NCBI RefSeq assembly: GCF_039541235.1
Contig: NZ_BAABFV010000001.1
Location: 372,001 to 436,000 of the forward strand
DNA from: Kangiella marina
Lineage (GTDB): Bacteria > Pseudomonadota > Gammaproteobacteria > Enterobacterales > Kangiellaceae
Direction of reading: 5' to 3'
DNA: 64,000 nt
The notes under the pieces are model-generated. The model saw only the letters and a list, made by a program, of their open reading frames with translations, was not told the DNA's origin and made no database searches. This document shows, in pieces, positions 15,947-26,319 of the stretch. The translations under genes were made by a program, and so were the position numbers. Position 1 is the first letter of the stretch, and the number at the start of each line of letters is the position of its first letter.

Positions 15947-17998
15947 ATGAAATACTTAGCTTTTATACTTAGCGCCGTTATGGCGACTCAGGCTCAGGCC
16001 GATCAAGCTAAAGACTTTACCGCTGAGGATCTGGTCACGTTACACCGCGTTGGCGCAGCGACCTTATCACCCGACGGCAAAAGCGTTGCGTACCAATTAC
16101 GCAGCACCGACCTCGAAGCAGACAGGGGACGTTATGATATCTACATGGTATCATCAGACGGTGACAACACTCAACAAGTCACCACGCACCCCAGCTCAGA
16201 CACCTCCCCTACTTGGTCGTCAGATGGACGCAAGCTTTTCTTCTTATCCAGCCGTAACGGCTCTAATCAGTTATACGCTTTCGACGTTAAAACAAAAAAC
16301 ATCTCGCAAATAACTGACTTCCCCGTTGCTGTGGATAGCTACAAGCTTTCCACTGACAACCAGCACATGGTCTTCAGTGCAACGGTGTTCCCGGAGTGTA
16401 AGGACTTGATCTGTAGCAAGAAAAAATTGGCTCAGCGTAAAACTCAAAAGGCAACGGGCAAGTTATACGATCAAACTTTCGTTCGCCACTGGGATCACTG
16501 GTTAGACGGAACGCAAAGTCGATTATTTAGCGTGAGTCTGGCCAAAGCTGATAGCGAGTCTGTGGTTCCACTCTCACACGCCTTGAATGGTAATGTCCCA
16601 TCACGTCCATTTGGCGGTGCTGAGGAATACACCATTAGCCCTGATGGTAAAACGGTGGTGTTTACTTTGCGCATTGCGGATGACAAAGAATCTCGTTCGA
16701 CTAATTTTGATATCTACTCGACGCCTATTGCGGGCGGTCAAATAGAAAACTTAACCTTAGCTAATAAGGCGTGGGATACACAGCCTGTATTTAGCCCTGA
16801 TGGCACTCAATTAGCCTGGTTAGCCATGGACCGTCCTGGCTTTGAAGCCGACCGACTCCAAGTCCAGATTAAAGACCTAAAGAGCGGCGAAGTGACGAAT
16901 GTTACGAAAGACTGGGATCGCTCTGTGTCGAGCTTCCAGTTTAGTCATGATGGAAAGACCTTATATATCACTGGTAACAATATTGGCAAGAAATCGCTGT
17001 GGGCTTTTGATATTGAAAGCAAAGAGCCGACACTACTGACCCATACAGGTTACGTTGGTGGCGTTAGCGTCGGTTCTGACCAGCTGATTTTTCAATACGA
17101 TGACTTGAAGCGCCCAGCTGATCTCTATCGTTTAGATTTAAGTAGCGGTCGAGCACAACAGATTACTCAGGTTAATAAAGCTAAGCTGGCTAATTTACAG
17201 TTTGGCGATTACGAGCAGTTTAGTTTCAAAGGCTGGAATGATGAAACCGTTTATGGCTACGTTGTTAAACCTGCCGACTTCGATCCTGACCAATCCTACC
17301 CGCTTGCGTTTTTAATCCATGGCGGCCCACAGGGAAGTTTTGGTGATCACTTTCATTACCGTTGGAATCCACAAACATACACAGGCCAAGGCTTTGTTGC
17401 CGTCATGATCGATTTTCATGGCTCAACGGGTTACGGACAAGAGTTCACCGACTCAATTACTGGCGACTGGGGCGGAAAGCCATTGGTCGACTTGCAAGAA
17501 GGCATGACGTACATCGATAACACTTACTCGTACATAGATACCGATAATAGCTGTGCACTAGGCGCTTCTTATGGTGGCTACATGATTAACTGGATTGCAG
17601 GTCAGTGGCCGGATCAATTTAAGTGTCTAGTCAACCATGATGGCATCTTTGATAATCGAATGATGTACTACGCCACAGAAGAGTTATGGTTCGTTGAGTG
17701 GGAGAATGGAGGCGCCTACTTCGACACGCCTGAAACGTTTGAAAAACATAACCCAGTTCATCATGTTAAAAACTGGAAAACGCCGATGCTCGTCGTGCAA
17801 GGCACAAAAGACTTCCGCGTGCCTGAAACTCAATCGCTAGGGACCTTTACAGCGCTTCAACGACAAGGCATTCCAAGCCAGTTGCTGGTGTTTGAGGACG
17901 AAAACCATTGGGTATTGAAACCAAACAACAGCATGCAGTGGCATCAAGTTGTTAATGACTGGCTTCATCAATGGCTTAATAAAGAGTCTCAAAGGTAG
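15947..17998 (+). CDS. Secreted S9 family prolyl oligopeptidase / acylaminoacyl peptidase
   Basis: This 683-residue protein starts at the ATG at 15947, which opens a signal peptide (MKYLAFILSAVMATQAQA). A longer frame back to 15866 runs towards the tRNA promoter region and lacks a signal. Residues 25-430 form a beta-propeller with repeated SPDG (PD40) motifs. The alpha/beta hydrolase domain has Ser541 (GASYGGYM), Asp622 (GTKDFRVP) and His654 (ENHW). It likely trims peptides in the periplasm or outside the cell. It is monocistronic, ended by the hairpin at 18027. Confidence 0.92.
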   Translation: MKYLAFILSAVMATQAQADQAKDFTAEDLVTLHRVGAATLSPDGKSVAYQLRSTDLEADRGRYDIYMVSSDGDNTQQVTTHPSSDTSPTWSSDGRKLFFLSSRNGSNQLYAFDVKTKNISQITDFPVAVDSYKLSTDNQHMVFSATVFPECKDLICSKKKLAQRKTQKATGKLYDQTFVRHWDHWLDGTQSRLFSVSLAKADSESVVPLSHALNGNVPSRPFGGAEEYTISPDGKTVVFTLRIADDKESRSTNFDIYSTPIAGGQIENLTLANKAWDTQPVFSPDGTQLAWLAMDRPGFEADRLQVQIKDLKSGEVTNVTKDWDRSVSSFQFSHDGKTLYITGNNIGKKSLWAFDIESKEPTLLTHTGYVGGVSVGSDQLIFQYDDLKRPADLYRLDLSSGRAQQITQVNKAKLANLQFGDYEQFSFKGWNDETVYGYVVKPADFDPDQSYPLAFLIHGGPQGSFGDHFHYRWNPQTYTGQGFVAVMIDFHGSTGYGQEFTDSITGDWGGKPLVDLQEGMTYIDNTYSYIDTDNSCALGASYGGYMINWIAGQWPDQFKCLVNHDGIFDNRMMYYATEELWFVEWENGGAYFDTPETFEKHNPVHHVKNWKTPMLVVQGTKDFRVPETQSLGTFTALQRQGIPSQLLVFEDENHWVLKPNNSMQWHQVVNDWLHQWLNKESQR

Positions 17999-18026
17999 CT
18001 TGTCAATCGTACTAACTCATTGAAAT

Positions 18027-18053
18027 AAAAGGTGCTTTCGGGCACCTTTTTTT
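18027..18053 (+). terminator. Terminator of the S9 peptidase gene
   Basis: AAAAGGTGC-tttcgg-GCACCTTTT followed by more T residues, 29 bp after the stop. Confidence 0.85.
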
Positions 18054-18133
18054 ATGTATCCATTGTGTGTCGTTTGAAACATTTGTTAACTTTTTGTCAC
18101 TACAAAACATTAGTTATCGGACCTCTCGCTCCG

Positions 18134-18139
18134 TATAAT
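18134..18139 (+). promoter_or_regulatory. Likely -10 box of the RND operon
   Basis: A perfect TATAAT lies 48 bp before the adaptor gene start. The -35 region (TTAGTT/TAGTTA near 18110) is weak, which hints at activator dependence. Confidence 0.5.
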
Positions 18140-18186
18140 GTAATCATCAAAATTTTTCTAGTGCTAACAGTACTTTGCGGGGCTTT

Positions 18187-19449
18187 ATGAACAAACGAAT
18201 TATTTTAGGAACAGTTATTCTTATCGGAAGTTTTGTGGGAATTCTCTTATTGAGCTCTTTAAAACCTGAGCCACCAAAGAAGAAGCCCGTCGTTCAGGCT
18301 ACAGTTGTGGAAACAAAGGTTGTTAATAAAGAGTCAACTCAGTTCATCGTTGACAGCCAAGGTCCTGTACAGCCAGTGACCAACACCAGTTTAGTTGCTG
18401 AGGTTAGTGGCCGAATCACTAAAGTATCAGACAAATTCCGCGTAGGCTCGTTTGTGAAAAAAGGTGACTTACTGCTTGAGGTCGATCCTGCCAACTACAT
18501 TGCCAGCGTGCGTTCAGCCGAAGCTAACTTAGCGCAAGCTAAAGCCAACCTACAAAATGCCCAAGCAACGACCGACCAAGCCCGTAAAGACTGGGAGAAA
18601 ATTGGTCGTGGTGAAGCTAATGATCTCGTGTTGAGAATCCCCCAGCTCAACCAAGCAAAAGCATCAGTACAGTCAGCAGAAGCAGCGTTATACAGAGCGC
18701 GCCAAGATCTGGAAAGAACCAAAGTTAAGGCGAGCTTTGACGCACTGGTCAAGTCTAAAAATGTTGGCCTAGGCCAGTTTGTTAATATGGGCTCTCAAGT
18801 CGCTGTCCTTTTCGGTACTGATACGGCTGAAGTTCGGTTGCCAATCCCTGATCAACAAATCGCTTATCTCAACCTTCCAAGCCAAGGTAATGACAAAACT
18901 TACCCTGACGTTCGTTTAAGCGGCGTTTTCGCTGGCGAGGAAAAAGAGTGGTTTGGTAAATTGGTTCGCACCGAAGGGGTGGTTGAGGAAAGTAACCGTT
19001 TAACTTACCTTGTTGCACAAATTAACGACCCTTATGGTTTAGACAGTCAAAGAGAAACCCCTCTACGTTTTGGTACCTTTGTTAAAGCTGAAATTGCTGG
19101 CAAAGAAAAAGATGGCCTCATCACATTGCCTCGCCAAGCGCTTTACTATGGATCAAAAGTACTCACTCTGGTTAATGAAAGTGAAATTCAATTAGTCGAT
19201 GTTGAGCTAGCGCGTACTGAAAGCAATACAATCTTCGTTAGTGCTGGACTAGAAGATGGACAAGAAGTCATCACGACTCCTGTTCAAAATCCCGTAAATG
19301 GTATGAAGGTTAAAAAGCTTTCAACGTTACAAGCAGAGCGACAGAAAGCTGCCGAAGAAAAGTTAGCGAAGCAAAATGAGGATGATGAGCAGTCCAATAA
19401 CGAATCTGAGTCTGGTGAAAAGTCACAAACGGCTTCTGTGAGCCAATAG
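18187..19449 (+). CDS. RND efflux periplasmic adaptor (membrane fusion protein)
   Basis: This 420-residue protein starts at the ATG at 18187. An N-terminal helix (about 5-24) with no lipobox Cys acts as the anchor. The biotinyl-lipoyl half-motifs (VAEVSGRITKVSDKFRVGSFVKKGDLLLEVDP) surround a helical hairpin rich in Ala and Gln (about 105-185). Beta-barrel and membrane-proximal domains follow, then an acidic tail. It links the inner-membrane RND pump to an outer-membrane channel. The pump gene follows after 9 bp. No outer-membrane factor or regulator gene is nearby. Confidence 0.92.
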   Translation: MNKRIILGTVILIGSFVGILLLSSLKPEPPKKKPVVQATVVETKVVNKESTQFIVDSQGPVQPVTNTSLVAEVSGRITKVSDKFRVGSFVKKGDLLLEVDPANYIASVRSAEANLAQAKANLQNAQATTDQARKDWEKIGRGEANDLVLRIPQLNQAKASVQSAEAALYRARQDLERTKVKASFDALVKSKNVGLGQFVNMGSQVAVLFGTDTAEVRLPIPDQQIAYLNLPSQGNDKTYPDVRLSGVFAGEEKEWFGKLVRTEGVVEESNRLTYLVAQINDPYGLDSQRETPLRFGTFVKAEIAGKEKDGLITLPRQALYYGSKVLTLVNESEIQLVDVELARTESNTIFVSAGLEDGQEVITTPVQNPVNGMKVKKLSTLQAERQKAAEEKLAKQNEDDEQSNNESESGEKSQTASVSQ

Positions 19450-19458
19450 GAGTCGAGT

Positions 19459-22400
19459 ATGTCAAAAGAATTCGATACTAACACCGGCATCATTTCATGG
19501 TTTGCTCGCAACTCGGTTGCAGCCAACCTGCTTATGATTGCCATTATTGTTGCCGGTATTATCGGCATCACAAAACTGCGTCAGCAAGTCTTCCCAGACA
19601 TGGTGACCAATTCTATTAGCGTACAAATCCCTTACCCGGGAGCTGCTCCACAGGAAGTCGAGGAAGGCATTGTTATTCTCATTGAAGAGAATATTAAAGA
19701 GATTGAAGGCATCAAAAAAATCAACTCCAGCGCTCGTGAGGGCTCGGGAAGCATTAATATTGAAGTCGAAGAAGGCTATGAAGTCGCATCAGTACTTGAT
19801 GAAGTGAAAATACGCATCGACTCAATCCCTAACCTTCCGGACTTGGCTGAGCGTCCCGTTATTTACGAAAACCGCATGCAGCGCCAAGTGATGTGGATCA
19901 GTGTTTTTGGTGATGCTGGCGAAAGAGCTCTTAAAGAATACGCAAACGACATCAAAACTGAATTACTGTCACAACCCAATGTGTCCATTGTACAAGTTAA
20001 TGGTACACGCCCCTATGAAGTTGGCATCATGGTCAGCGACTATCAGCTACGAAAGTATGGCTTAACACTACAACAAGTCGCGCAAGCAATTCGTAGCTAC
20101 TCACTCGACCTACCAAGCGGCACGATCAAAACTCGTGGCGGTGACATCCTAGTTCGTACTAAAAATCAGGCGTATACAGGTTTAGACTTCGCACAGATAC
20201 CATTAATGACGTTACCCGACGGGACTTCATTATTAGTCGGTGATATTGCTGCGATTGATGATGGTTTTGCTGAGTATCAATTTATTTCGCGTTTTGATGG
20301 CAAAGACTCGGTCAACATGCGCATCCAAGCATCGCTAGAATCTGACGACCTATTAATCGCAGAGGAAGTTTATGCTTACCTAGATAAAAAACAAAGTGAG
20401 TTACCACACGGTATTTCCGTTGATGCATGGGGCGATGGTACTTATTACTTGAAAGGCCGTTTAGAAATGATGCAGAAGAACATGATTGCCGGTGTTATTC
20501 TGGTCTTTATCGTTCTGGCTTTATTCCTACGCTTTAAACTCGCCTTCTGGGTTATGGTTGGTATTCCACTGTGTTTCTTGGGTGCATTCGCCTTGATGTA
20601 CATGTACCCAGCATTCGCCATGACCATCAATATGATCACCCTCTTCGGCTTCATACTGGTTCTGGGAATTGTGGTCGATGACGCGATTATTATCGCAGAG
20701 AGTGCCTGGTCATCGATTGAAAAGCACGGGCACAGCGTTGACAGTGTTGTTAAAGGCGCGCGCAAGGTTGCACTACCCGCCACCTTTGGTGTACTCACCA
20801 CCATGGCGGCATTCTACCCTACTCTAGCCATCAGCGGTCCTTGGACCAATGCGATGGCGTCAATGGGATTGGTCGTTATATTCTGCTTAATGTTCTCGCT
20901 AGTTGAGTCAAAGTTAATTTTGCCTGCTCACTTGGCTCATATGAAACTGAACAAAGTTGAAGACACCAAGAACCCAGCCTTAAGAAAAGTTAAGCAATTT
21001 TTCCGCAGTATTAGACTAGCAATCAGTGGCGCATTAAAACGCTTTATTAGTAATGTTTACGCACCCGGTCTGAAAAAACTTTTACACTACCGCGGCTTAA
21101 CCGTTCTGAGCTTTATCTGTCTGTTGATGATCACCACTGTCGGATTTATCAGTGGTGGCTTAGTCAAAACAACCATGATGCCGAATATTCCTGGCGATGG
21201 GGTTTTTGTTGAAGTCAAAATGGCGGAAGGCTCTACTGCCGAGCAAACCATTAAAAGTATTACCATCGTCGAGCAAAAGCTTAATGAAATTCACGAAGAA
21301 GTTAAGGCTGAGTATGGGATTGGTGTTAAGCAGCACTCGGTAACGTGGAGCAATAATAATACTGGCGCCTACATGTGGACTGAGTTGGTTAAAAGCGAAA
21401 ATATGCCCATTAACCAATACGAGTTTACTGACATGTGGCGCGATCGCGTAGGCCAACTCCCCTCTGTTCAAGAAGTTAGCTTTGGTAATGGCGGACCAGG
21501 TGGCGGCGGTGTTGGATATCGCTTAATTGGTAGCGATATTGATGAGTTACAAATCGTTTCAGAAAAAATTAAGACCAAATTGTCTGAGTATGATGGTGTT
21601 TATGACATCAGTGATGGCTTATCCGGTGGTAAAGAAGAAATCGTTGTCGACTTAAAACCTCACGGCCGTAACTTAGGTCTAACCGTTCAGGGCTTGTCGA
21701 CACAGGTACGAAACGCTTTTTACGGTGCGGAGGCGCAGCGCTTCTTACGCGACACAGAGGAAGTCAGAGTTTTTGTTCGCTACCCGCTTGAAGATAGACG
21801 CTCTATCGGTAATTTGGAGCAAATGCCTGTCAGAACACCTAGTGGCGAGTATGTGTCTTTCTCAGATGTGGCGACTTATAAAGTGAGCGAAGGTTACTCT
21901 CGAATTTCACGCATTGATGGCGTGCGAGCAAACCGAATCTCAGCCGACGTCAGTCAGCAGGCCGCAATCACGCCTGGGCAAGTTCACAGTGACATGATGC
22001 AGAATGTGATTCCGGACATTCTTCAGGAACACCCATCGGTTAAGTTAGTGCCTGGTGGCCCAAGTGAAGACGAGCAAACTTTAGTAGGTGAGCTAGTACT
22101 AGGCGGGCTTATCGCGTTGATGATGATTTATGGCTTAATGGCTATTCCGCTAAAGTCATACGTTAAACCTGCCGTTGTTATGTCAGCAATACCTTTTGGT
22201 ATTATCGGCGCAATGTTTGGTCACTTACTTCTAGGCTTAGATCTAAGCATGTTCTCATTCTTCGGTATTATTGCTTTATCAGGGGTGGTTGTGAATGACA
22301 GTCTATTGATGGTTGATTTCATAGGTCGAGCGCGTGAAGAAGGTATGAGTCGCACCGATGCGGCAATCAGTGCCGGTACTCAGCGCTTCCGTGCTATCGT

Positions 22401-22641
22401 CTTGACTTCATTGACCACCTTCTTCGGCTTACTTCCAATTACCATGGAAACAAGTCTACAGGCACAGCTGGTCATCCCAATGGCGGTGTCACTGGGCTTT
22501 GGTATCGTATTCGCGACTTTAATCACCTTAGTTTGGGTTCCTTGTTTGTACGTGCTCATGGGCAATACTCGTGACTGGTTCCTTAAACGCGATGCGAAAA
22601 GCTTAGAAGCTAAGCAGCGTGAAGCCTACGAAAATAACTAA
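19459..22641 (+). CDS. RND efflux transporter permease (AcrB/HAE1-like)
   Basis: This 1060-residue inner-membrane proton antiporter has the usual duplicated layout: TM1 (about 15-35), a large periplasmic loop, a six-helix bundle, and the same again. TM4 has the proton-relay Asp pair (LGIVVDDAIIIAES). The second half has GVVVNDSLLMVDFI. It is cotranscribed with the adaptor. The sequence resembles the divergent acridine/multidrug branch rather than AcrB itself, so the substrate is open. Confidence 0.93.
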   Translation: MSKEFDTNTGIISWFARNSVAANLLMIAIIVAGIIGITKLRQQVFPDMVTNSISVQIPYPGAAPQEVEEGIVILIEENIKEIEGIKKINSSAREGSGSINIEVEEGYEVASVLDEVKIRIDSIPNLPDLAERPVIYENRMQRQVMWISVFGDAGERALKEYANDIKTELLSQPNVSIVQVNGTRPYEVGIMVSDYQLRKYGLTLQQVAQAIRSYSLDLPSGTIKTRGGDILVRTKNQAYTGLDFAQIPLMTLPDGTSLLVGDIAAIDDGFAEYQFISRFDGKDSVNMRIQASLESDDLLIAEEVYAYLDKKQSELPHGISVDAWGDGTYYLKGRLEMMQKNMIAGVILVFIVLALFLRFKLAFWVMVGIPLCFLGAFALMYMYPAFAMTINMITLFGFILVLGIVVDDAIIIAESAWSSIEKHGHSVDSVVKGARKVALPATFGVLTTMAAFYPTLAISGPWTNAMASMGLVVIFCLMFSLVESKLILPAHLAHMKLNKVEDTKNPALRKVKQFFRSIRLAISGALKRFISNVYAPGLKKLLHYRGLTVLSFICLLMITTVGFISGGLVKTTMMPNIPGDGVFVEVKMAEGSTAEQTIKSITIVEQKLNEIHEEVKAEYGIGVKQHSVTWSNNNTGAYMWTELVKSENMPINQYEFTDMWRDRVGQLPSVQEVSFGNGGPGGGGVGYRLIGSDIDELQIVSEKIKTKLSEYDGVYDISDGLSGGKEEIVVDLKPHGRNLGLTVQGLSTQVRNAFYGAEAQRFLRDTEEVRVFVRYPLEDRRSIGNLEQMPVRTPSGEYVSFSDVATYKVSEGYSRISRIDGVRANRISADVSQQAAITPGQVHSDMMQNVIPDILQEHPSVKLVPGGPSEDEQTLVGELVLGGLIALMMIYGLMAIPLKSYVKPAVVMSAIPFGIIGAMFGHLLLGLDLSMFSFFGIIALSGVVVNDSLLMVDFIGRAREEGMSRTDAAISAGTQRFRAIVLTSLTTFFGLLPITMETSLQAQLVIPMAVSLGFGIVFATLITLVWVPCLYVLMGNTRDWFLKRDAKSLEAKQREAYENN

Positions 22642-22659
22642 ATATCACTAATCAAGGTT

Positions 22660-22682
22660 AAAGGGGCTTCGGCCCCTTTTTT
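22660..22682 (+). terminator. Terminator of the RND operon
   Basis: AAAGGGGC-TTCG-GCCCCTTTTTT is a strong tetraloop hairpin with a T run, 18 bp after the stop. Confidence 0.9.
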
Positions 22683-22786
22683 ATGCTGATTAGCATCTTA
22701 GGAATATCACCGAAATTACATAAAATCTAGTTGTATTCACAAGCAGGACCTTTACACTATTCTTAAGTCTTTCAGAATCTAAATTT

Positions 22787-24232
22787 ATGCTTAAGAGAAC
22801 TAAAATTGTCGCCACATTAGGCCCAGCTACTGACACTGAAGAAGCAATTCGTTCTTTGATTGAAGCTGGCGCTAATGTGTTTCGCCTTAACTTTTCCCAT
22901 GGAGAAGCCGAAGACCATATCCAACGTGCTCAAAAGATCCGAAAAATCGGCAAGGATATGGACAAGTACATCGGCGTTCTAGGCGATCTCCAAGGGCCTA
23001 AAATCCGAATTTCAAAATTCCAAAATGACAAAGTGACACTTGAAGCGGGTCAACAATTCATACTGGATGCCGAGTTAGACAAAAACTCTGGCAACGACCA
23101 AGCCGTAGGTATTGATTACAAAGATCTGCCTAACGATGTCAAAGCCGGTAACCATCTCATGCTAGACGATGGTCGTATTCAGTTCGAAGTCACAAAAACA
23201 ACAGCGACAACTATCGTCTGTAAGGTCATCGTCGGCGGTATTTTAAGTAATAACAAGGGCATTAACCTGCTTGGAGGTGGACTCTCGGCACCGGCTTTAA
23301 CGGATAAAGATAAGCAAGACATTAAAACAGCCGTCAGCATGGATGTGGACTACTTGGCCGTGTCTTTCCCTCGCAGTGCAGCGGACATTGAAGAAGCCCG
23401 CCGTTTATTACACGAGGCAGGCGGTAGCTCCGCATTAGTGGCTAAGATCGAGCGTGCTGAGACCGTCAATGATGAAAGCATTTTGGATGACATCATACTG
23501 GCTTCAGATGCCGTTATGGTTGCTCGAGGTGACTTAGGTGTCGAGATTGGTGATGCCCAGCTGATCGGCGTGCAGAAGCGAATCATTGAACGAGCGCGCG
23601 TCCTTAATCGTGTCGTGATCACGGCGACTCAAATGATGGAAAGCATGATCCACAACCCCATTCCAACTCGAGCCGAAGTCTTCGATGTTGCCAATGCTAT
23701 TCTGGATGGTACCGATGCAGTTATGCTCAGCGCTGAAACAGCGACCGGCGACAACCCTGCCCGCACCGTCGATGCCATGGCCAATGTTTGCCAAGGTGCA
23801 GAAAACCAGTCGCTTGCAAAGACCTCAAATCACAGAATTGATATTGAGTTTGAACGAGTGGATGAAACTATTGCTATGGCAGCCATGTATAGCGCCAATC
23901 ATCTGAAAGGCGTTAAAGCCATCATCGCTCTAACGGAATCCGGCTCGACCGCACTCTGGTTATCAAGGATTCGCTCCGGCATTCCTATTTTTGCTTTAAG
24001 TCGAAGTACTCGGACACTACGCAAAGTGTCGCTTTATCGGGGAGTAGAAGCATTAGAGTTTGATCCTACCGTATTAGCCAGACACGATGTAAACCGCCTG
24101 GCGGTAGAAGAGCTTGTCAGTCATGGACATGTGCAAAATGGTGACCTTGTGATTATTACGAAAGGTGACTCCATGGGCACACTTGGTGGTACCAACGCCA
24201 TGAAAATTGTTCGCGTTGGTGAAGTCATATAA
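22787..24232 (+). CDS. pyk: Pyruvate kinase, type II
   Basis: This 481-residue glycolytic enzyme converts PEP and ADP to pyruvate and ATP. It has [14 protein letters not shown] and FRLNFSHG at the N terminus, the [13 protein letters not shown] segment, and the TATQMMESM / [21 protein letters not shown] active-site stretch in adjoining pieces. The C-terminal allosteric domain (about 350-481) is complete. Its length matches E. coli PykA (480). A short AAGAC-GTCTT hairpin follows the stop, between it and the converging transporter gene. Confidence 0.95.
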   Translation: MLKRTKIVATLGPATDTEEAIRSLIEAGANVFRLNFSHGEAEDHIQRAQKIRKIGKDMDKYIGVLGDLQGPKIRISKFQNDKVTLEAGQQFILDAELDKNSGNDQAVGIDYKDLPNDVKAGNHLMLDDGRIQFEVTKTTATTIVCKVIVGGILSNNKGINLLGGGLSAPALTDKDKQDIKTAVSMDVDYLAVSFPRSAADIEEARRLLHEAGGSSALVAKIERAETVNDESILDDIILASDAVMVARGDLGVEIGDAQLIGVQKRIIERARVLNRVVITATQMMESMIHNPIPTRAEVFDVANAILDGTDAVMLSAETATGDNPARTVDAMANVCQGAENQSLAKTSNHRIDIEFERVDETIAMAAMYSANHLKGVKAIIALTESGSTALWLSRIRSGIPIFALSRSTRTLRKVSLYRGVEALEFDPTVLARHDVNRLAVEELVSHGHVQNGDLVIITKGDSMGTLGGTNAMKIVRVGEVI

Positions 24233-24245
24233 GACAAGGCTCGTC

Positions 24246-25157
24246 TTAATAACTGATAAACAACACCACACCAACAAACGCAAACACAATGCCTAGAAGC
24301 TTTCTTCTAGGCAGCTCCTCTTTTAAGAATAACCAAGCAAAAATCACGATAAAAACATTGGTCGTTTCGTTAAGCACCGATGCTGTACTGGCGTCAGTAT
24401 ATTTATAGCCCGCAAGCCAAAAGATCATGGTGATATAAGTTGCCAGCACACTCGCGGTGATTAACCAACGCCAATCACGAGGTTGCTTAATGTCATGAAT
24501 CACTGTAGTCAGTTTTTGGGTCAAGGTAAGAAAGAGTAACGTTCCTACAATTCCCCCTAGTAAGCGAAGGGTAATGATCCAAAAGAACCCATCACCTTCG
24601 ATAATTCGTTTAACCATCACGATACCAATCGCGTTTAGTAGAACCGCCCCCATAGCAAATCCAAGTCCTTGAAAAAACGTGACTGCGTCAACGTGCTTTC
24701 GATTTTTTTGATAGGTGACTAGAAAAATACCCAGTAACACCAAAAGAAAAGCAGCGAACTGTACAAGGTTTAAATGCTCACCTAAAAAAATCACCGACAG
24801 AATAACCACAAAAGGACTGTACAAACTGGCCACAATTGCCGTATTGCCTGCGCCTACTTTTTTTAACGCTTGGAAGTACCAAGTATCGGCAACAGCGATT
24901 CCAATAAAGCCACTGACTAAGACCAAGCTCCATTCCCATCCAGTCAATTGTGGCAGTACAGCCCCTTCTACCATTAGGGCTGTGGGTATCAATAAAGATG
25001 CGCCTAAGATATTTTTAAAAAGGTTTAAAGAAGTCGCGCTTAAGGTTTCGCCAGCCTGTTTGAACAGAATAACAGCCGTCGCCCAGGTCAGTGCGCTGGC
25101 CAAAGAAAATAACTCTCCAAGGCCAATATTAGCCGTTTCAATAAATGCTAGTGACAC
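24246..25157 (-). CDS. DMT-superfamily (EamA) transporter
   Basis: This 303-residue protein has ten hydrophobic helices in two EamA repeats (about 12-145 and 160-300). TWAVILFKQAG in TM1-2 and DASTASVLNETTNVFIVIFAW in TM8-9 (in pieces) are typical. It probably exports a small metabolite or amino acid. It converges on pyk and is separated from the upstream lyase operon by about 90 bp; both lie on the minus strand, so read-through is possible. Confidence 0.88.
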   Translation of the reverse strand: MSLAFIETANIGLGELFSLASALTWATAVILFKQAGETLSATSLNLFKNILGASLLIPTALMVEGAVLPQLTGWEWSLVLVSGFIGIAVADTWYFQALKKVGAGNTAIVASLYSPFVVILSVIFLGEHLNLVQFAAFLLVLLGIFLVTYQKNRKHVDAVTFFQGLGFAMGAVLLNAIGIVMVKRIIEGDGFFWIITLRLLGGIVGTLLFLTLTQKLTTVIHDIKQPRDWRWLITASVLATYITMIFWLAGYKYTDASTASVLNETTNVFIVIFAWLFLKEELPRRKLLGIVFAFVGVVLFISY

Positions 25158-25246
25158 ATGAATCCTGTTAGCCGCGTTATACTGACTGCAAAATTATCAC
25201 ATTAACTTTGATGAGGACAGAACGGGAGAATTTTCACTGAGGGAAA

Positions 25247-26305
25247 TCAGACAGGAATCAAAACGGTATAATCAATATCAAGAACAAAATCATCATGAAG
25301 CTTAGATTTTTCAGACACAGCCTTCTCAAACTGCGGTCTAAGCGCTTTCCAGGAATTATTCTTATAGCCCAGCGTTCTCAAGCGCATCGCACCGAACCCA
25401 GCTCCAAGATCAGCAGTCTTCACGACTTGTGTCGCCGCGTAGATGGTATCTCCTGCAAAACTCGGATTTAGGTGGGAGCCAGCATTAATCGCAGCCACCC
25501 ATTGAGCATTAGCCAAACCATTATGAGAAATAGAGCGGCAGATGGAAATGATATGACCACCATAAACAAGACGCTGCTTGTGAGTTGAAGAAGCCATTTG
25601 ATGATGATTAAAGTGCACTTTGGCATTATTCTGGTACAGCTTTGTGGCCATGGTGTGCTCACTATCATCGATCGTTAAACCGTCAATATGATCTATCCAC
25701 TCGCCTTTGTCATAATCATTTAACCGGAATGACTCCCCGCTTAACCGATTATCGTAGCCCGATAAAGTAAGCGACTGAGGCGTTGGCAGGCTTTCAAAAG
25801 AAACGCTGGAAGATAATTGAGGTTGTACTGCAAAGGTATTTTGCATGCCTTCTTGACGCTTATTCACCATGACCCAGCGCTTCCAACTCAAGACCAGATA
25901 ACCTTGCTGATTCATTGCTTTTGAGTGAACGTAGACGATTCCAGTTTTGCCGTTAGAGTTTTCTTTTAAGCCGATAACTTCAGATACGACCGTAATAGTA
26001 TCACCCACAAAGACGGGCTCAATAAACTCGACCTCAGCGTAGCCTAAGTTTGCAACTGCATTTAAAGAGATATCGTTGACTGTCTTGCCGAAGGCGATCT
26101 GGAATAACAAGATGTTGTCGATAGGCGGTTTTTTATAACCTAACTGCTCAGCAAACTCATGATTGCAATACAGGCTATAACGACTTCCGGTAAGTGCAAT
26201 GTAAATGCTGTTATCAGCTTCTGTAATGGTTCGGGCTGTAGCATGAGAAAGAACCTGACCTAAGGAAAAGTCCTCAAAAAAATGTCCCGCTGAAGCTTTA
26301 TTCAT
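25247..26305 (-). CDS. MaoC double-hotdog hydratase, mesaconyl-/itaconyl-CoA hydratase-like
   Basis: This 352-residue cytoplasmic protein has two hotdog domains (about 8-150 and 185-345), like the mesaconyl-CoA hydratases of the ethylmalonyl-CoA pathway rather than single-domain MaoC. Residues 90-118 (FGKTVNDISLNAVANLGYAE) and YGGHIISICRSISHNGLAN in the second half resemble that group. It would hydrate an enoyl-CoA dicarboxylate. It is last in a packed operon: the CitE-like gene ends 14 bp upstream. The exact substrate is not decidable from sequence. Confidence 0.8.
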   Translation of the reverse strand: MNKASAGHFFEDFSLGQVLSHATARTITEADNSIYIALTGSRYSLYCNHEFAEQLGYKKPPIDNILLFQIAFGKTVNDISLNAVANLGYAEVEFIEPVFVGDTITVVSEVIGLKENSNGKTGIVYVHSKAMNQQGYLVLSWKRWVMVNKRQEGMQNTFAVQPQLSSSVSFESLPTPQSLTLSGYDNRLSGESFRLNDYDKGEWIDHIDGLTIDDSEHTMATKLYQNNAKVHFNHHQMASSTHKQRLVYGGHIISICRSISHNGLANAQWVAAINAGSHLNPSFAGDTIYAATQVVKTADLGAGFGAMRLRTLGYKNNSWKALRPQFEKAVSEKSKLHDDFVLDIDYTVLIPV

Positions 26306-26319
26306 AAGTCCCTCAATGC

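Noticed and set aside
24715-25161. 148-codon plus-strand ORF
   Set aside because: It is antisense to the EamA transporter, with Lys/Thr-rich composition from reversed hydrophobic codons.
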